Origin: Thermomonospora echinospora | GTDB lineage: Bacteria > Actinomycetota > Actinomycetes > Streptosporangiales > Streptosporangiaceae | DNA length: 64,000 nt | Reading direction: 5' to 3' | NCBI RefSeq assembly: GCF_900108175.1 | Contig: NZ_FNVO01000005.1 | Span: forward strand, 310,001 to 374,000 | Shown here: positions 10,199-20,493 of the stretch, piece after piece | Layout: the number at the start of each line of letters is the position of its first letter | Position numbering within the stretch: position 1 is the stretch's first letter | Notes under the pieces: model-generated | Seen by the model: the letters and a program-made list of their open reading frames with translations, nothing else | Database searches by the model: none | Told to the model about the DNA's origin: nothing | Translations under genes and position numbers: made by a program

Positions 10199-10912
10199 TT
10201 ATGGCCCGGATCGTCGTGAGTGCGGCCCATCCGTAACATCTCGCCCGATCCGGACAGGAGCGGGCCCGGGGCCGGGACCGGCCCGGCGTTCGGCCTCGGC
10301 GAGCAGTCCGGACAGGAATCCGGCCAGCTCGGCGGAGGTCAGCACGGCGCGCACGCCGCCTCCGTCGTCGCCCCACGCCTCCACGATCGCCCGGCGCGCC
10401 ACCCGCCAGCGGCCCCGCAGGGAGGACGGCGGGGCGCCGGGGTCGGCCGGGCCGGGCAGCCAGACCGCCGAGGTACGCACCGAGCAGCGCAGCTCGCCCG
10501 TGCTGGGGAGGTCCACGCGGTCGCGGTACCGGAAGGAGAACAGCTCGGGGTCGGCCGGAGGCTGCCCGGGTACCCCGGCTCCCCGGCCCTCGCACGGGCA
10601 GCGCGCCGTATGGGTGCCACGCGGATGACCGGCCTGGGGCGGCACCACGTACGACCGGCCGGCAGGCGGCACGGGAAACCGGTCGTCGGGGTCGGGCCAC
10701 CGCAGGGCCTCGGGCGAGCCGTCGGCGCGCGCGGCGGCCAACCGGTCGGCCACCACGGCCAGCAGGTGACCACAGCGCTGGCCGACCACGCCGAACCGCC
10801 GGCCGTCCCGGCGCAGCTCCAGCGTGACCTCGTACGGCGTCCCGCCGCGGTCGCGCTCGGCCACCGGGACCACCGTCAGCGACGACCCGTCCGTGCAGCG
10901 CAGGCTTCCCAC
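10199..10912 (-). CDS. Protein of unknown function, 237 residues
   Basis: I do not recognise a family. The protein is soluble, rich in Arg, Gly and Pro, with no signal peptide or membrane helix. The middle contains CPCEGRG and two further short hydrophobic blocks; the end RIGRDVTDGPH is polar. Codon use is like the neighbours, and the frame is preferred over an overlapping one because it starts right after a good promoter: GTG at 10912 lies 6 bases after TAGTGT. It may be co-expressed with the prenyl transferase 42 bp downstream. Confidence 0.6.
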   Translation of the reverse strand: MGSLRCTDGSSLTVVPVAERDRGGTPYEVTLELRRDGRRFGVVGQRCGHLLAVVADRLAAARADGSPEALRWPDPDDRFPVPPAGRSYVVPPQAGHPRGTHTARCPCEGRGAGVPGQPPADPELFSFRYRDRVDLPSTGELRCSVRTSAVWLPGPADPGAPPSSLRGRWRVARRAIVEAWGDDGGGVRAVLTSAELAGFLSGLLAEAERRAGPGPGPAPVRIGRDVTDGPHSRRSGP

Positions 10913-10918
10913 ATCGGC

Positions 10919-10946
10919 ACACTAGGGCGGGTCGGCGCCCTGATCA
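10919..10946 (-). promoter_or_regulatory. Promoter for a leaderless mRNA
   Basis: On the minus strand TGATCA (10941-10946) and TAGTGT (10919-10924) are separated by 16 bp, and the GTG start is 6 bases after the -10 box with no Shine-Dalgarno. Confidence 0.5.
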
Positions 10947-10990
10947 CACCCGTGGTACGCCGCGTTCGCGTAAGGGCGCGTAAGGGATGG

Positions 10991-11512
10991 CTAAACCCGG
11001 GGTCCGGCGGCGCGGGCCCGTTCGACGTGCTGCAGGGCCTCGCGCAGCTCCGCCAGCCACTCGTCGGCGTTGCGGCCCACCAGCCGCACGCACCAGGCCA
11101 GCGCGTCGCTGCGGCTGCGCGCCACGCCCGCCTCCACCAGGGTGTCCAGAACCCGGCGCTCGGGCTGTCGCAGCCGGGTCATCACCGGGACCGACAGGGT
11201 GGTGAACATCTCCCGCAGGCCGCCGCATTCGACGCCCCAGGAGACCTTGTGGCCGAAACGGTGCTCGGCCTCGCGGGCGATGGCGATGCGCCGTTCCCGG
11301 GTCTCCTCGCGGAACCGCTGGACGTGCCCGGCCAGCATGGCGGTGCGCTCGGCGTCGGACATGCCCTCGGCCGCCGGCGGCGGGGCCAGCGTGCCGATCA
11401 CGCTGACCTCCTCGCGGTCGACGACGACCTCCGGCGGCCCGGCGAACCAGTCCTGCGGCAGCCGGCCGGTGAACCAGCCCCGGAGCTTGTCCGCCGCTTC
11501 GCTTGTATTCAT
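10991..11512 (-). CDS. Conserved-looking actinobacterial protein of unknown function, 173 residues
   Basis: A soluble mixed alpha/beta protein. The N-terminus (LRGWFTGRLPQDWFAGPPEVVVDREE) reads as a compact beta-rich start, and the C-terminal half is helical and charged (RSRSDALAWCVRLVG, then WLAELREALQHVERAR). I recall similar proteins across actinomycetes but no established function. The ATG at 11512 sits 7 bases after a near-perfect -10 box, implying a leaderless mRNA, and overlaps an AT-rich palindrome that may be an operator. The upstream NlpC/P60 gene ends 82 bp away. Confidence 0.75.
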   Translation of the reverse strand: MNTSEAADKLRGWFTGRLPQDWFAGPPEVVVDREEVSVIGTLAPPPAAEGMSDAERTAMLAGHVQRFREETRERRIAIAREAEHRFGHKVSWGVECGGLREMFTTLSVPVMTRLRQPERRVLDTLVEAGVARSRSDALAWCVRLVGRNADEWLAELREALQHVERARAAGPRV

Positions 11513-11548
11513 GTAATCAATATTACAAGCCTACGGGTGCGCTGCCCA
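11512..11548 (-). promoter_or_regulatory. Leaderless promoter overlapping a perfect AT-rich palindrome
   Basis: TGTAAT-CAAT-ATTACA at 11512-11527 is a perfect 6-bp inverted repeat in otherwise GC-rich DNA; a wider pair CTTGTA/TACAAG is at 11502-11507 and 11524-11529. On the minus strand TAATAT (11520-11525) is a good -10 box 7 bases before the ATG, with TGGGCA (11543-11548) 17 bp upstream. A protein bound here would block polymerase. Confidence 0.55.
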
Positions 11549-11593
11549 GACCGCACCGCCCCCATAACGGCCTGGGGGTCGCGGGGAGGGGGA

Positions 11594-12775
11594 TCAGAGG
11601 CCGGAGGCGGCCAGGCGGGCGCCCATCCGGGGGTTCACGCGGACCGCGCCCTTCATGTTGCGGGTGTAGACGTTCTGGATCTGCACCACGGTGCCGCGGC
11701 GGGGGGCCGCCAGCATCTTGCCCCCGCCGAGGTAGAGGGCGATGTGCGAGATGTAGCCGGGGGCGGTGGGGTCGTTGGCCCAGATCAGCATGTCGCCCGG
11801 CCGGGCCTTGCTGTAGGGGATCACCCAGCCGGCGCGGGCCTGGTCGGCGGCCACCCGGGGAAGCCGGATCCCGGCCCTGGCGAAGGCGTACTGCATCAGG
11901 CCGGAGCAGTCGTACCCGCCCTCGGCCTCCGACTCCCCGCCCCACACGTACGGCCAGCCCAGCCTGCTGTGCGCCGCCTTGATCACGACCTGCACCTGCT
12001 CGGCGGTCATCACCTGGCCCCTGGCGGCGGGCAACTGGCCGCCCGGCGCCGGGTAGTCGATCTTGGGATCGACCTCGATGGTCCTGGCGCCCTTGGGCAG
12101 CACCTTGCGCAGCGCCCGCACGAGCTTGCCGCGGTCGGCCTTGGGCGCGCTGATCAGCAGCGCGTTGCCGGCCGGCACCCCCAGCGCTCGGGCGGCCGAG
12201 CGGGAGACCACCGCGTCCACGTCGCCGAGCCCCATGGTGGCGTACGCGCCGACGCGCAACTGCGTCTGCCGCTGCTGCCCACCCACCGGGATCCGGGTGC
12301 CGAGCTGGACGCCGCCGTCATTGCCCATGGTGAACGAGATGGCGATGTCGCCGCCGGCGATGTTGCGCCACAGCGCGTCGGACTCGGCGGTGGGCTTGGG
12401 AGTGAACGCGCGGAAGGTGGAGGGGTCCACGCCGATCAGGCCGACCCGCTTGCCACCGACCATCGCCTGCGCCGCGTCCAGCACCTCCACCCGCTTGACG
12501 CCCTTCGCCCGGCGCACCCGCTCCACCACGTCGGCGGGCAGCGTGGACGAGGCGGCGACCATCAGGTGCGGGGTCACCCGGTCCCGCAGCGGCGCCACCG
12601 CGGTGGGCGCGATCCACGTGCCGGAGGAGGCCGCGACGTAGTGCTGCCGCTGGTCCAGCCGCTGAACGGGATCGGAGGACCGCCACGAGACCAGGACCGC
12701 GCCGTTGGCCGCCAGGGTCGTCACCACTCCTACACCGATGACCGTCGGGAGAACACGGCGGCTCGGCCTTCGCAC
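11594..12775 (-). CDS. Exported NlpC/P60 peptidase with an FtsX/MacB-like N-terminal domain
   Basis: A 393-residue protein. An N-terminal hydrophobic segment (about 8-30) serves as signal or anchor. Residues 60-235 (VAPLRDRVTPHLMVA to VGLIGVDPSTF and LGVPAGNALLIS) resemble the periplasmic core domain of MacB/FtsX permeases, though no permease helices follow. The C-terminal 135 residues are an NlpC/P60 (C40) endopeptidase with Cys290 in YDCSGLM and His344 in SHIALYLG, expected to cut stem peptides of peptidoglycan. This combination is unusual. GTG at 12775 follows GAGGGAG 7 bases upstream. The neighbours also act on the wall or its lipid carrier. Confidence 0.85.
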   Translation of the reverse strand: MRRPSRRVLPTVIGVGVVTTLAANGAVLVSWRSSDPVQRLDQRQHYVAASSGTWIAPTAVAPLRDRVTPHLMVAASSTLPADVVERVRRAKGVKRVEVLDAAQAMVGGKRVGLIGVDPSTFRAFTPKPTAESDALWRNIAGGDIAISFTMGNDGGVQLGTRIPVGGQQRQTQLRVGAYATMGLGDVDAVVSRSAARALGVPAGNALLISAPKADRGKLVRALRKVLPKGARTIEVDPKIDYPAPGGQLPAARGQVMTAEQVQVVIKAAHSRLGWPYVWGGESEAEGGYDCSGLMQYAFARAGIRLPRVAADQARAGWVIPYSKARPGDMLIWANDPTAPGYISHIALYLGGGKMLAAPRRGTVVQIQNVYTRNMKGAVRVNPRMGARLAASGL

Positions 12776-12934
12776 TGCAACACTCCCTCGTCAGCGACCC
12801 CGTCGGCCGTCGGTCAACCCGGCCGGCACAGACCCCCCATGACTATCGCCGATGGATCGGGCGATCGTCCAGATACCTGGACGCATCACGGACCCCCGCG
12901 GTTGTCAGGACGGCGAACCGCCGGGGAGGCGTGC

Positions 12935-12950
12935 GTTACTCAGTGGTAAC
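12935..12950. promoter_or_regulatory. GTTAC/GTAAC inverted repeat in a 250-bp gap
   Basis: GTTAC and GTAAC are separated by 6 bp. The gap 12776-13025 carries no gene; on the minus strand TTGATC lies about 17 bp before this repeat. A similar GTTAC-N5-GTAAC repeat occurs at 26827. Role unknown. Confidence 0.3.
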
Positions 12951-13025
12951 ACCAAGCGGGGACGAGATCAAGGTCACGTCCCGGTCGAATTGCACCGCGA
13001 GTCCAATGAGAGGGCCGGCGCGAGG

Positions 13026-15014
<1,989 letters not shown>

Positions 15015-15068
15015 ACGAGCGATCCTCCCCCATTTCGGCGCCATGACCCTCGCCATAGGCGGGGCGTC

Positions 15069-16439
15069 CTACACCTCCAGGTCCTTGACGGCGGTCTCGA
15101 TGGCGCGGTGGAAGGTCGGATAGGCGTAGATCATGTGCCGGAGCCGCTCGACCGGCACCTCGCCGTGCACGGCGACCGCCAGCGCGCTCAGCACCTCGCC
15201 GCCGGCCGGTCCCGCCGAGGTCGCGCCGACCAGGACGCCCCGGTCGGCGTCCTGGACCAGCTTGATGAAGCCGTCGTTGCCCGCCTTGTGGATCCAGCCG
15301 CGCGAGGACTCGGGGATGCGGGTGAGGCCGGTGCGGACGTTGATCCCCCGCTCCCGCGCCTGCGCCTCGGTCAGCCCGACGGCCCCCACCTCCGGGTCGG
15401 TGAACGTCACCCGCGGCACCGCCCGGTAGTCGGCGGGCGGCCCGCCCTGCCCGAGGATGTCGCGGACGACGATGTCAGCCTGGTACATCGACATGTGCGT
15501 GAAGGCGCCCTTGCCGGTGACGTCGCCGATCGCCCACACTCCCTCGGCGGCGCGCATCCACTCGTCGGTCTCGATCGTCCGGGCGTCCGCGTCAAGGCCG
15601 ATCGCGCCGACGCCCAGCTCGCGCAGCCGGGTGCGGCGGCCGGTCGACACCAGCAGCGCCTCGCCCCGCACGGTCTCCCCGCCGAGATCCACGGTGAACG
15701 CGCCGTCCGCGTGGCGGACCGCGGTGGCCCGGGCGCCGGTCCGCACGGTGATGCCCTCCCGCTCGAAGACCTCCCGCAGCAGGTCGCACGCCTCGGGCTC
15801 CTCCACCGCCAGCAGCCGGTCCCGCGACTCGACCACGGTGACCCGGGTGCCGAAGCGGGAGAACGCCTGCGCCATCTCGGTGCCGATGGCCCCGCCGCCC
15901 AGCACGACCAGCGAGCCCGGCGCAGCCTCGGCCCGCACGGCCTCGCGGTTGGTCCAGAACGGGGTGCCGGCCAGCCCGTCGATCGGCGGTACGACCGGCT
16001 CGGTGCCGGGGTTGAGCACGATGCCCCGGCGCGGGCGGAAGACCTGGTCGCCCACGGTGACCTCGCCGGGCGCGGTGATCCGGCCGTACCCGCGCACCAG
16101 CCGCCCGCCCCGGCCGGTGAACCGCTCGGCGGCCACCCGGTCGTCCCAGGAGTCGGTGGCCTCCTCGCGGATCCGCTTGGCGACCTGCGTCCAGTCGGCC
16201 GTGACGGTGGCGTCACCGGCCAGGCCCGGGATCCGGCGGCCCTCGGCCAGCAGGTTCGCGCCCCGGATCATCATCTTGGTGGGGACACAGCCGTAGTACG
16301 GGCACTCGCCGCCGACCAGCCGGGCCTCGACGCCGACCACCGACAACCCAGCCTCGGCCAGCCGCCCGGCCGCGTCCTCACCTCCCGGGCCCATCCCGAT
16401 GACGACGACATCGACCTCTTCCGCGTTGTGGACAGCCAT
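15069..16439 (-). CDS. FAD-dependent pyridine nucleotide-disulfide oxidoreductase
   Basis: A 456-residue class I disulfide reductase with FAD site VVVIGMGPGGEDAA, redox-active pair C46-P-Y-Y-G-C51, NAD(P) site VVLGGGAIGTEMA and a C-terminal dimer domain. The usual His of the HPT motif is displaced (YAYPTFHRAIET), as in mercuric-reductase-like and dihydrolipoamide-dehydrogenase-like proteins of unknown substrate. It lacks the N-terminal metal-binding domain of MerA. It lies 54 bp upstream of the DUF255 gene on the same strand and may form an operon with it. No strong ribosome site precedes the ATG. The exact substrate is not predictable. Confidence 0.88.
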   Translation of the reverse strand: MAVHNAEEVDVVVIGMGPGGEDAAGRLAEAGLSVVGVEARLVGGECPYYGCVPTKMMIRGANLLAEGRRIPGLAGDATVTADWTQVAKRIREEATDSWDDRVAAERFTGRGGRLVRGYGRITAPGEVTVGDQVFRPRRGIVLNPGTEPVVPPIDGLAGTPFWTNREAVRAEAAPGSLVVLGGGAIGTEMAQAFSRFGTRVTVVESRDRLLAVEEPEACDLLREVFEREGITVRTGARATAVRHADGAFTVDLGGETVRGEALLVSTGRRTRLRELGVGAIGLDADARTIETDEWMRAAEGVWAIGDVTGKGAFTHMSMYQADIVVRDILGQGGPPADYRAVPRVTFTDPEVGAVGLTEAQARERGINVRTGLTRIPESSRGWIHKAGNDGFIKLVQDADRGVLVGATSAGPAGGEVLSALAVAVHGEVPVERLRHMIYAYPTFHRAIETAVKDLEV

Positions 16440-16529
16440 GTCCCGAAACTACCCGCCGGAACGGCGTGGGCACCTACCGCCTCGGTGGCGGGCGGGACCG
16501 GGACCAGGCCCGAGCCGGACCCGGAAGGC

Positions 16530-17465
16530 TCAGGCCCGGCGCCGGGCCGGGACGGAGATGCGGTCGAGGTCGCGGGCCAGGACGATGTCGCCGCCGTAGC
16601 ACTCCGCGGCCTGCTCGGCGAAACGCGGGAAGTCCTCGGCTCGGTAGCGCTCGGAGAAGTGGGTCAGCACCAGCCGCCGGACGCCGCCCTTCGCGGCGAT
16701 CTCGCCGGCCTGCCGCACGGTCAGATGGGCGTACTCGCGGGCGAGGGCCGCGTCCTCCTCCAGGAAGGTGGACTCGATGACCAGCATGTCGACGCCGTCC
16801 GCCAGTTCGTAGGCCGCCGCGCACAACCGGGTGTCCATCACGAACGCCAGCTTCTGCCCCGGCCGGGGGACGCTGCACTCCTCCAGCGTGACCGTGCGGC
16901 CGTCGCGCGCGGTGACCCGGCCCTCCCGCTGGAGGCGTCCGACCAGCGGGCCCCCGACGCCGTGCTCGGCGAGCCGGTCCGGCAGCATCGTGACGCCGTC
17001 GGGCTCCTCCAGCCGGTACCCGTACGCCTCCACAGGGTGGTCCAGCCGCCGCGCGGACAGCGTGAACGGGGAGCCGCCGGAGTCGATCTCGGCGTGGGCG
17101 CCGTCGAGGGGCCGCTCGTGGACGACCTCGGTGTCCCGGAACGCGGTCGCGTGCCGCAGCCGCTCCCAGTAGTGCTGCCCGGCGGCCGGGAAGACCGCCC
17201 GCACCGGATGCTCGACGCCGTCCCGGGCGATGCGCTGGATCACCCCCGGCACGCCGAGGCAGTGGTCGCCGTGGAAGTGGGTGACGCAGATCCAGTCGAT
17301 GTCGTGCGCGGCCACCCCGGCGCGGACCATCTGCCGCTGCGTGCCCTCCCCCGGGTCGAACAGCAGTCCCTGCCCGTCCCAGCGCACCAGGTAGCCGTTG
17401 TGGTTGCGGGACTTGGTCGGAACGGCGCTGGCAGTGCCGAGAACCAGAAGATCGCGGGTCGACAT
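16530..17465 (-). CDS. rnz: Ribonuclease Z (tRNA 3' endonuclease)
   Basis: A 311-residue metallo-beta-lactamase-fold enzyme that trims tRNA 3' trailers. The zinc motif HFHGDH is at residues 63-68, further ligands lie in MDTR and LTHFSERY near the end, and [10 protein letters not shown] is typical of RNase Z. The ATG at 17465 was chosen because family homology begins there ([19 protein letters not shown]); the frame is open to 17654 but that part overlaps the divergent PPOX gene. It matters here because genes lacking an encoded CCA need this enzyme, whereas the tRNA at 49445 encodes its CCA. Confidence 0.94.
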   Translation of the reverse strand: MSTRDLLVLGTASAVPTKSRNHNGYLVRWDGQGLLFDPGEGTQRQMVRAGVAAHDIDWICVTHFHGDHCLGVPGVIQRIARDGVEHPVRAVFPAAGQHYWERLRHATAFRDTEVVHERPLDGAHAEIDSGGSPFTLSARRLDHPVEAYGYRLEEPDGVTMLPDRLAEHGVGGPLVGRLQREGRVTARDGRTVTLEECSVPRPGQKLAFVMDTRLCAAAYELADGVDMLVIESTFLEEDAALAREYAHLTVRQAGEIAAKGGVRRLVLTHFSERYRAEDFPRFAEQAAECYGGDIVLARDLDRISVPARRRA

Positions 17466-17532
17466 GTCTCCATTGTGGGACCGGGCGTTATCGTGGCCGC
17501 GTCCGACGACGGCGCCGAGCGAGGAGAACCCG

Positions 17533-18006
17533 GTGGGCGGCAAGCGTGACCAGATCAAGATGACCCCCGACGAGGTGGCCGCGTTCCTCGCCGAGCAGTT
17601 CAAGGTGCAGGTGGCCACCCTGGACCCCGATGGCGCCCCGCACCTGGTCACCATGTTCTACGCGCTGCTGGACGGCCGGATCGCCTTCTCCACCTACGCC
17701 TCCTCGCAGAAGGTGGTCAACCTGCGCCGCAACCCCGTCATGACCTGCCTGGTGGAGGCCGGCACCGAGTACGCCGAGCTGCGCGGGGTCAAGCTCAAGG
17801 GCAAAGGCCGCATCGTCGAGGACCCCGACGTCAGGCTGAAGGTCGGCGCCGTGGTGGGCTCCCGGCTGGCCGGCCTGCCGGTGCCGGAGCTCGGCGCCCC
17901 GCTGGACCCCGGCTTCGCCGAGGCCCTGCGGCAGTCGATGGCCAAGCGGGTCATCATCGTCATGGACCCTGACCACGTCGCCAGCTGGGACCACCGCAAG
18001 CTGTGA
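17533..18006 (+). CDS. PPOX-class flavin/F420-binding split-barrel protein
   Basis: A 157-residue protein of the pyridoxamine 5'-phosphate oxidase-like fold: [32 protein letters not shown] and [10 protein letters not shown] are the strands that bind FMN or F420. Members act as F420-dependent reductases or heme/biliverdin binders; which one cannot be told. GTG at 17533 follows GAGGAG at 17521-17526. The promoter must lie in the 67-bp divergent gap to rnz. Confidence 0.85.
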   Translation: MGGKRDQIKMTPDEVAAFLAEQFKVQVATLDPDGAPHLVTMFYALLDGRIAFSTYASSQKVVNLRRNPVMTCLVEAGTEYAELRGVKLKGKGRIVEDPDVRLKVGAVVGSRLAGLPVPELGAPLDPGFAEALRQSMAKRVIIVMDPDHVASWDHRKL

Positions 18007-18031
18007 CCCCGTCCGCAGCCGTGCCCGGCGG

Positions 18032-20029
18032 CTACTCCCGGGCCGGCGCGGTGCAGGGCGCTCCGGCGCAGACGTCCACGACCTCGCCGGTCTCCAGGAA
18101 GATCGCCTTCTGCCGGCGGGCGTCGGCGGAGTTGCGCGGGTCGGCGTGCGGGTCACGGCCGTACTGCGGGCCGGACGGCGGCGTGTTGGTCAGCGGCTGG
18201 TACGGGGTGCCGCTGTCCCAGATGACGAGGGCCGAGCCCCGGTACGGGTAGCCGCCGATCGCGGGGATCCCCCAGTAGGGCACCCGGTCGGGGTTGCGTC
18301 CGGGCGCGACCGCCGGGGTGTGGAGGCGGGCCCCGATGGTGCGGGCCTCGACCTCGGCCGCCGTCGGCGACACCTGGTGGTCGCCGAAGGCCACGTGCAT
18401 CAGCACCCGGTGGCTCGGCGTCCCCGGCAGCGGCCGGTCGGTCATGTGCTGGGCGTAGCCGTTGGCCTCGCCGCGGTCCCACAGCATCTGGATCAGCGCG
18501 AAGCACAGTTGCTGGTCGAGCTTGTCGGGGTAGGCCGCGTTCAGCACGACCGAGTACTGGTCGAAGTCGACGCTGCGGTTGAGCAGCGTGCTGTAGTTCA
18601 TGGCGGGCACCCCGAGCACCGCCCGGCGGACGTCGGTGGACACGGCGGTGAGCGCGCCGCCCATGATCCCGCCCTGGCTGTTGCCGTCGAAGACCAGCCC
18701 GGCCCCGGTGTCGATCAGCGGCCTGCCGTCCGGCGTCCGGAACGCCCGGTGCGCGGCCAGCCCCCGGTCGTGGATCATCGCCCGGCCCAGCCACAGCATG
18801 TTGAGCATGCCCTGCTGCAGCCGGTCGGCGACCGTGGAGAACCGGCTCAGGTCGGCCAGCACGGTCACCACGTTCGGCACGTCGTCCCTGGACATCCCGG
18901 CCCACTTGGTGGCGCAGAACAGGAAGCCGTGCTCGTCGGCCATGTCGCGGACGTTCCCGGCGCCCACCTCGCTCTCGGCGCCCAGCAGCCCGTGCCCGTA
19001 CAGCGCGGGACGGGCCGGCCTGGTGAACGCCGCACGCGGGATCGTGCACTGGAATGTCGGGGCCTGCGTGTTGCCCGGCAGTCGTGCGGGCAGGCCGTCG
19101 CGCCCGTAGTGGAAGCCCGACCCCGGCGGGCCGCCCGGCAGGTTGAGGTAGCTGGGGACGAGGATGCGGCCCTTCACCGTCCGCGCCGTCCGGTCCTCTG
19201 GCGGGTTGTCGGTGACCTCGGTGACGACGAAGCGCGGCGCCCTGTCCCCCAGCCCGGCGAACGAGTCGTCGCGGATGCGGAGCATCCTCTCCGACAGACT
19301 GCGGCGGCTGGCCACGGTGAAGTCCCAGGCCAGGTAGAGGTCACCGGTGCCGATCCCGTGCCTGGCCAGGTCCGCCAGCGCCCGGCGGGCGTGCCGCTGG
19401 CGGGCGTGCAGCGGGTCGCCCTTCGGCAGCGTACGGCCCTTGATCCGGGCGAACGCCCGCCCGGCGGGAATCGTGGCGCCCCGCCCGTCCTTGAGCCGCC
19501 GCAGCGCCACCACGTACCGGTGGCCCTCCAGGAAGTTGCGGGCCGGCCGGATGATCAGCGCCTGCCGGTCCGGCCGGGTCGCCTGCGCGTCCAGTTCCGC
19601 CCAGTGCGGCCAGCGCCGTCCGGTCGTCGTGTCGATGATCACGATCGGCGAGTCCGCGGCCAGCGACCGCCCGATGTCGGTGATCGGCGCCGCCCCCGAC
19701 CTGGCCAGGTCGACGCCGGGCACCCGGGTCAGCACCGGCGACCCCGGCGAGAACCCGTCGCTGCGGTTCCACTCGGCCGGGTCGATCGCTTTGCCCAGCC
19801 GGTTGCGCGGCATGGCGGCGGCCCGGAACGCCACCCGCCGCCCGGTCGCGGTGGACCGGTCGGCCACCGTGAACCAGTCGTTGGGGAACGGCATCAGGCA
19901 GTCCGCCGGATCCACCGGATCGCATCCCCGCGCCGTGACCTGCGCGGCCGCCGGGCTCGCCGGCCCGGCCGGCACCACGAGCCCGCTCGCCCCGACAACG
20001 GCCGCCACGAGCAGACCCCGGATTCGCAC
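18032..20029 (-). CDS. Secreted alpha/beta-hydrolase-fold protein
   Basis: A 665-residue protein with a signal peptide (GLLVAAVVGASGLVVPAGPA, cleavage near AAAQ-V). The C-terminal half looks like an alpha/beta hydrolase: a nucleophile elbow GNSQGG, an oxyanion-type YGHGLLG and a late His in a hydrophobic context (HVAFGDHQVSP). The N-terminal 230 residues (CDPVDPADCLMPFPNDWF onward) look like the beta-rich region of large secreted lipase-like proteins. Substrate unknown. GTG at 20029 follows GGAGGTCA. It is probably monocistronic, and its promoter sits in the 155-bp gap up to the small membrane-protein gene. Confidence 0.8.
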   Translation of the reverse strand: MRIRGLLVAAVVGASGLVVPAGPASPAAAQVTARGCDPVDPADCLMPFPNDWFTVADRSTATGRRVAFRAAAMPRNRLGKAIDPAEWNRSDGFSPGSPVLTRVPGVDLARSGAAPITDIGRSLAADSPIVIIDTTTGRRWPHWAELDAQATRPDRQALIIRPARNFLEGHRYVVALRRLKDGRGATIPAGRAFARIKGRTLPKGDPLHARQRHARRALADLARHGIGTGDLYLAWDFTVASRRSLSERMLRIRDDSFAGLGDRAPRFVVTEVTDNPPEDRTARTVKGRILVPSYLNLPGGPPGSGFHYGRDGLPARLPGNTQAPTFQCTIPRAAFTRPARPALYGHGLLGAESEVGAGNVRDMADEHGFLFCATKWAGMSRDDVPNVVTVLADLSRFSTVADRLQQGMLNMLWLGRAMIHDRGLAAHRAFRTPDGRPLIDTGAGLVFDGNSQGGIMGGALTAVSTDVRRAVLGVPAMNYSTLLNRSVDFDQYSVVLNAAYPDKLDQQLCFALIQMLWDRGEANGYAQHMTDRPLPGTPSHRVLMHVAFGDHQVSPTAAEVEARTIGARLHTPAVAPGRNPDRVPYWGIPAIGGYPYRGSALVIWDSGTPYQPLTNTPPSGPQYGRDPHADPRNSADARRQKAIFLETGEVVDVCAGAPCTAPARE

Positions 20030-20184
20030 CGATGACCTCCAGGCACAGCGACGGTGGAGCCAACCTGAAAAAGGCTCACATACCGCCGCCCAGAATGCGC
20101 CCGCCCGTCTCGGGAGTCAACGCCCGTCCCACCGCTCACGGCGGCGACGGCCGGGACCGGTCGGCCGGTGGCGGAGGAAGGAGG

Positions 20185-20493
20185 TCAGTCCCTGCCGTCG
20201 TCCCCAGAATCCCGGTCGGCCTGCCCGGCGGCCTTCCCGGCCTTGGCGGTCCCGGCAGGCTCGGCGGCCTTGGCGGGCTCAGCGGCCCGGTTCCGCTCCC
20301 ACGCCTCCTGGTCGAGGTCGGCCTGCCGCGGGGCCTGGATCTTGCGCATCTGCCGGTTCATGGAGCGGATCAGCAGGAAGACCGCCACGCACAGGGCCGC
20401 GAAGACGGCGAAGCCGAGCAGGCCGGGGCTCACGGTGTCGTCGTTGAGCGGGAAGTCGTTGCCCGGCTCGGCGAGCAGCAGCGCTACAGACAT
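20185..20493 (-). CDS. Small single-pass membrane protein next to mca
   Basis: A 102-residue protein with one helix (about 24-43, LLGFAVFAALCVAVFLLI), a basic stretch (SMNRQMRKIQ) on the inner side and an Ala/Lys/Gly-rich tail. The ATG at 20493 overlaps the end of mca by 10 bp and follows GGGAGAAGGT, so the two genes are translationally linked. A small membrane protein in this position next to mca is usual in actinobacteria (compare Rv1083, from memory). Function unknown. Confidence 0.85.
   Translation of the reverse strand: MSVALLLAEPGNDFPLNDDTVSPGLLGFAVFAALCVAVFLLIRSMNRQMRKIQAPRQADLDQEAWERNRAAEPAKAAEPAGTAKAGKAAGQADRDSGDDGRD

Noticed and set aside
10161-10922. Alternative 253-codon frame over the unknown gene at 10199
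   Set aside because: Its composition is Arg/Gly/Ala-rich throughout with no promoter at its start, whereas the other frame begins 6 bases after a good -10 box.
12776-13025. Possible c-di-AMP riboswitch in front of the NlpC/P60 gene
   Set aside because: Expected from biology of the family, but none of the conserved blocks is present; only a short GTTAC palindrome was seen.
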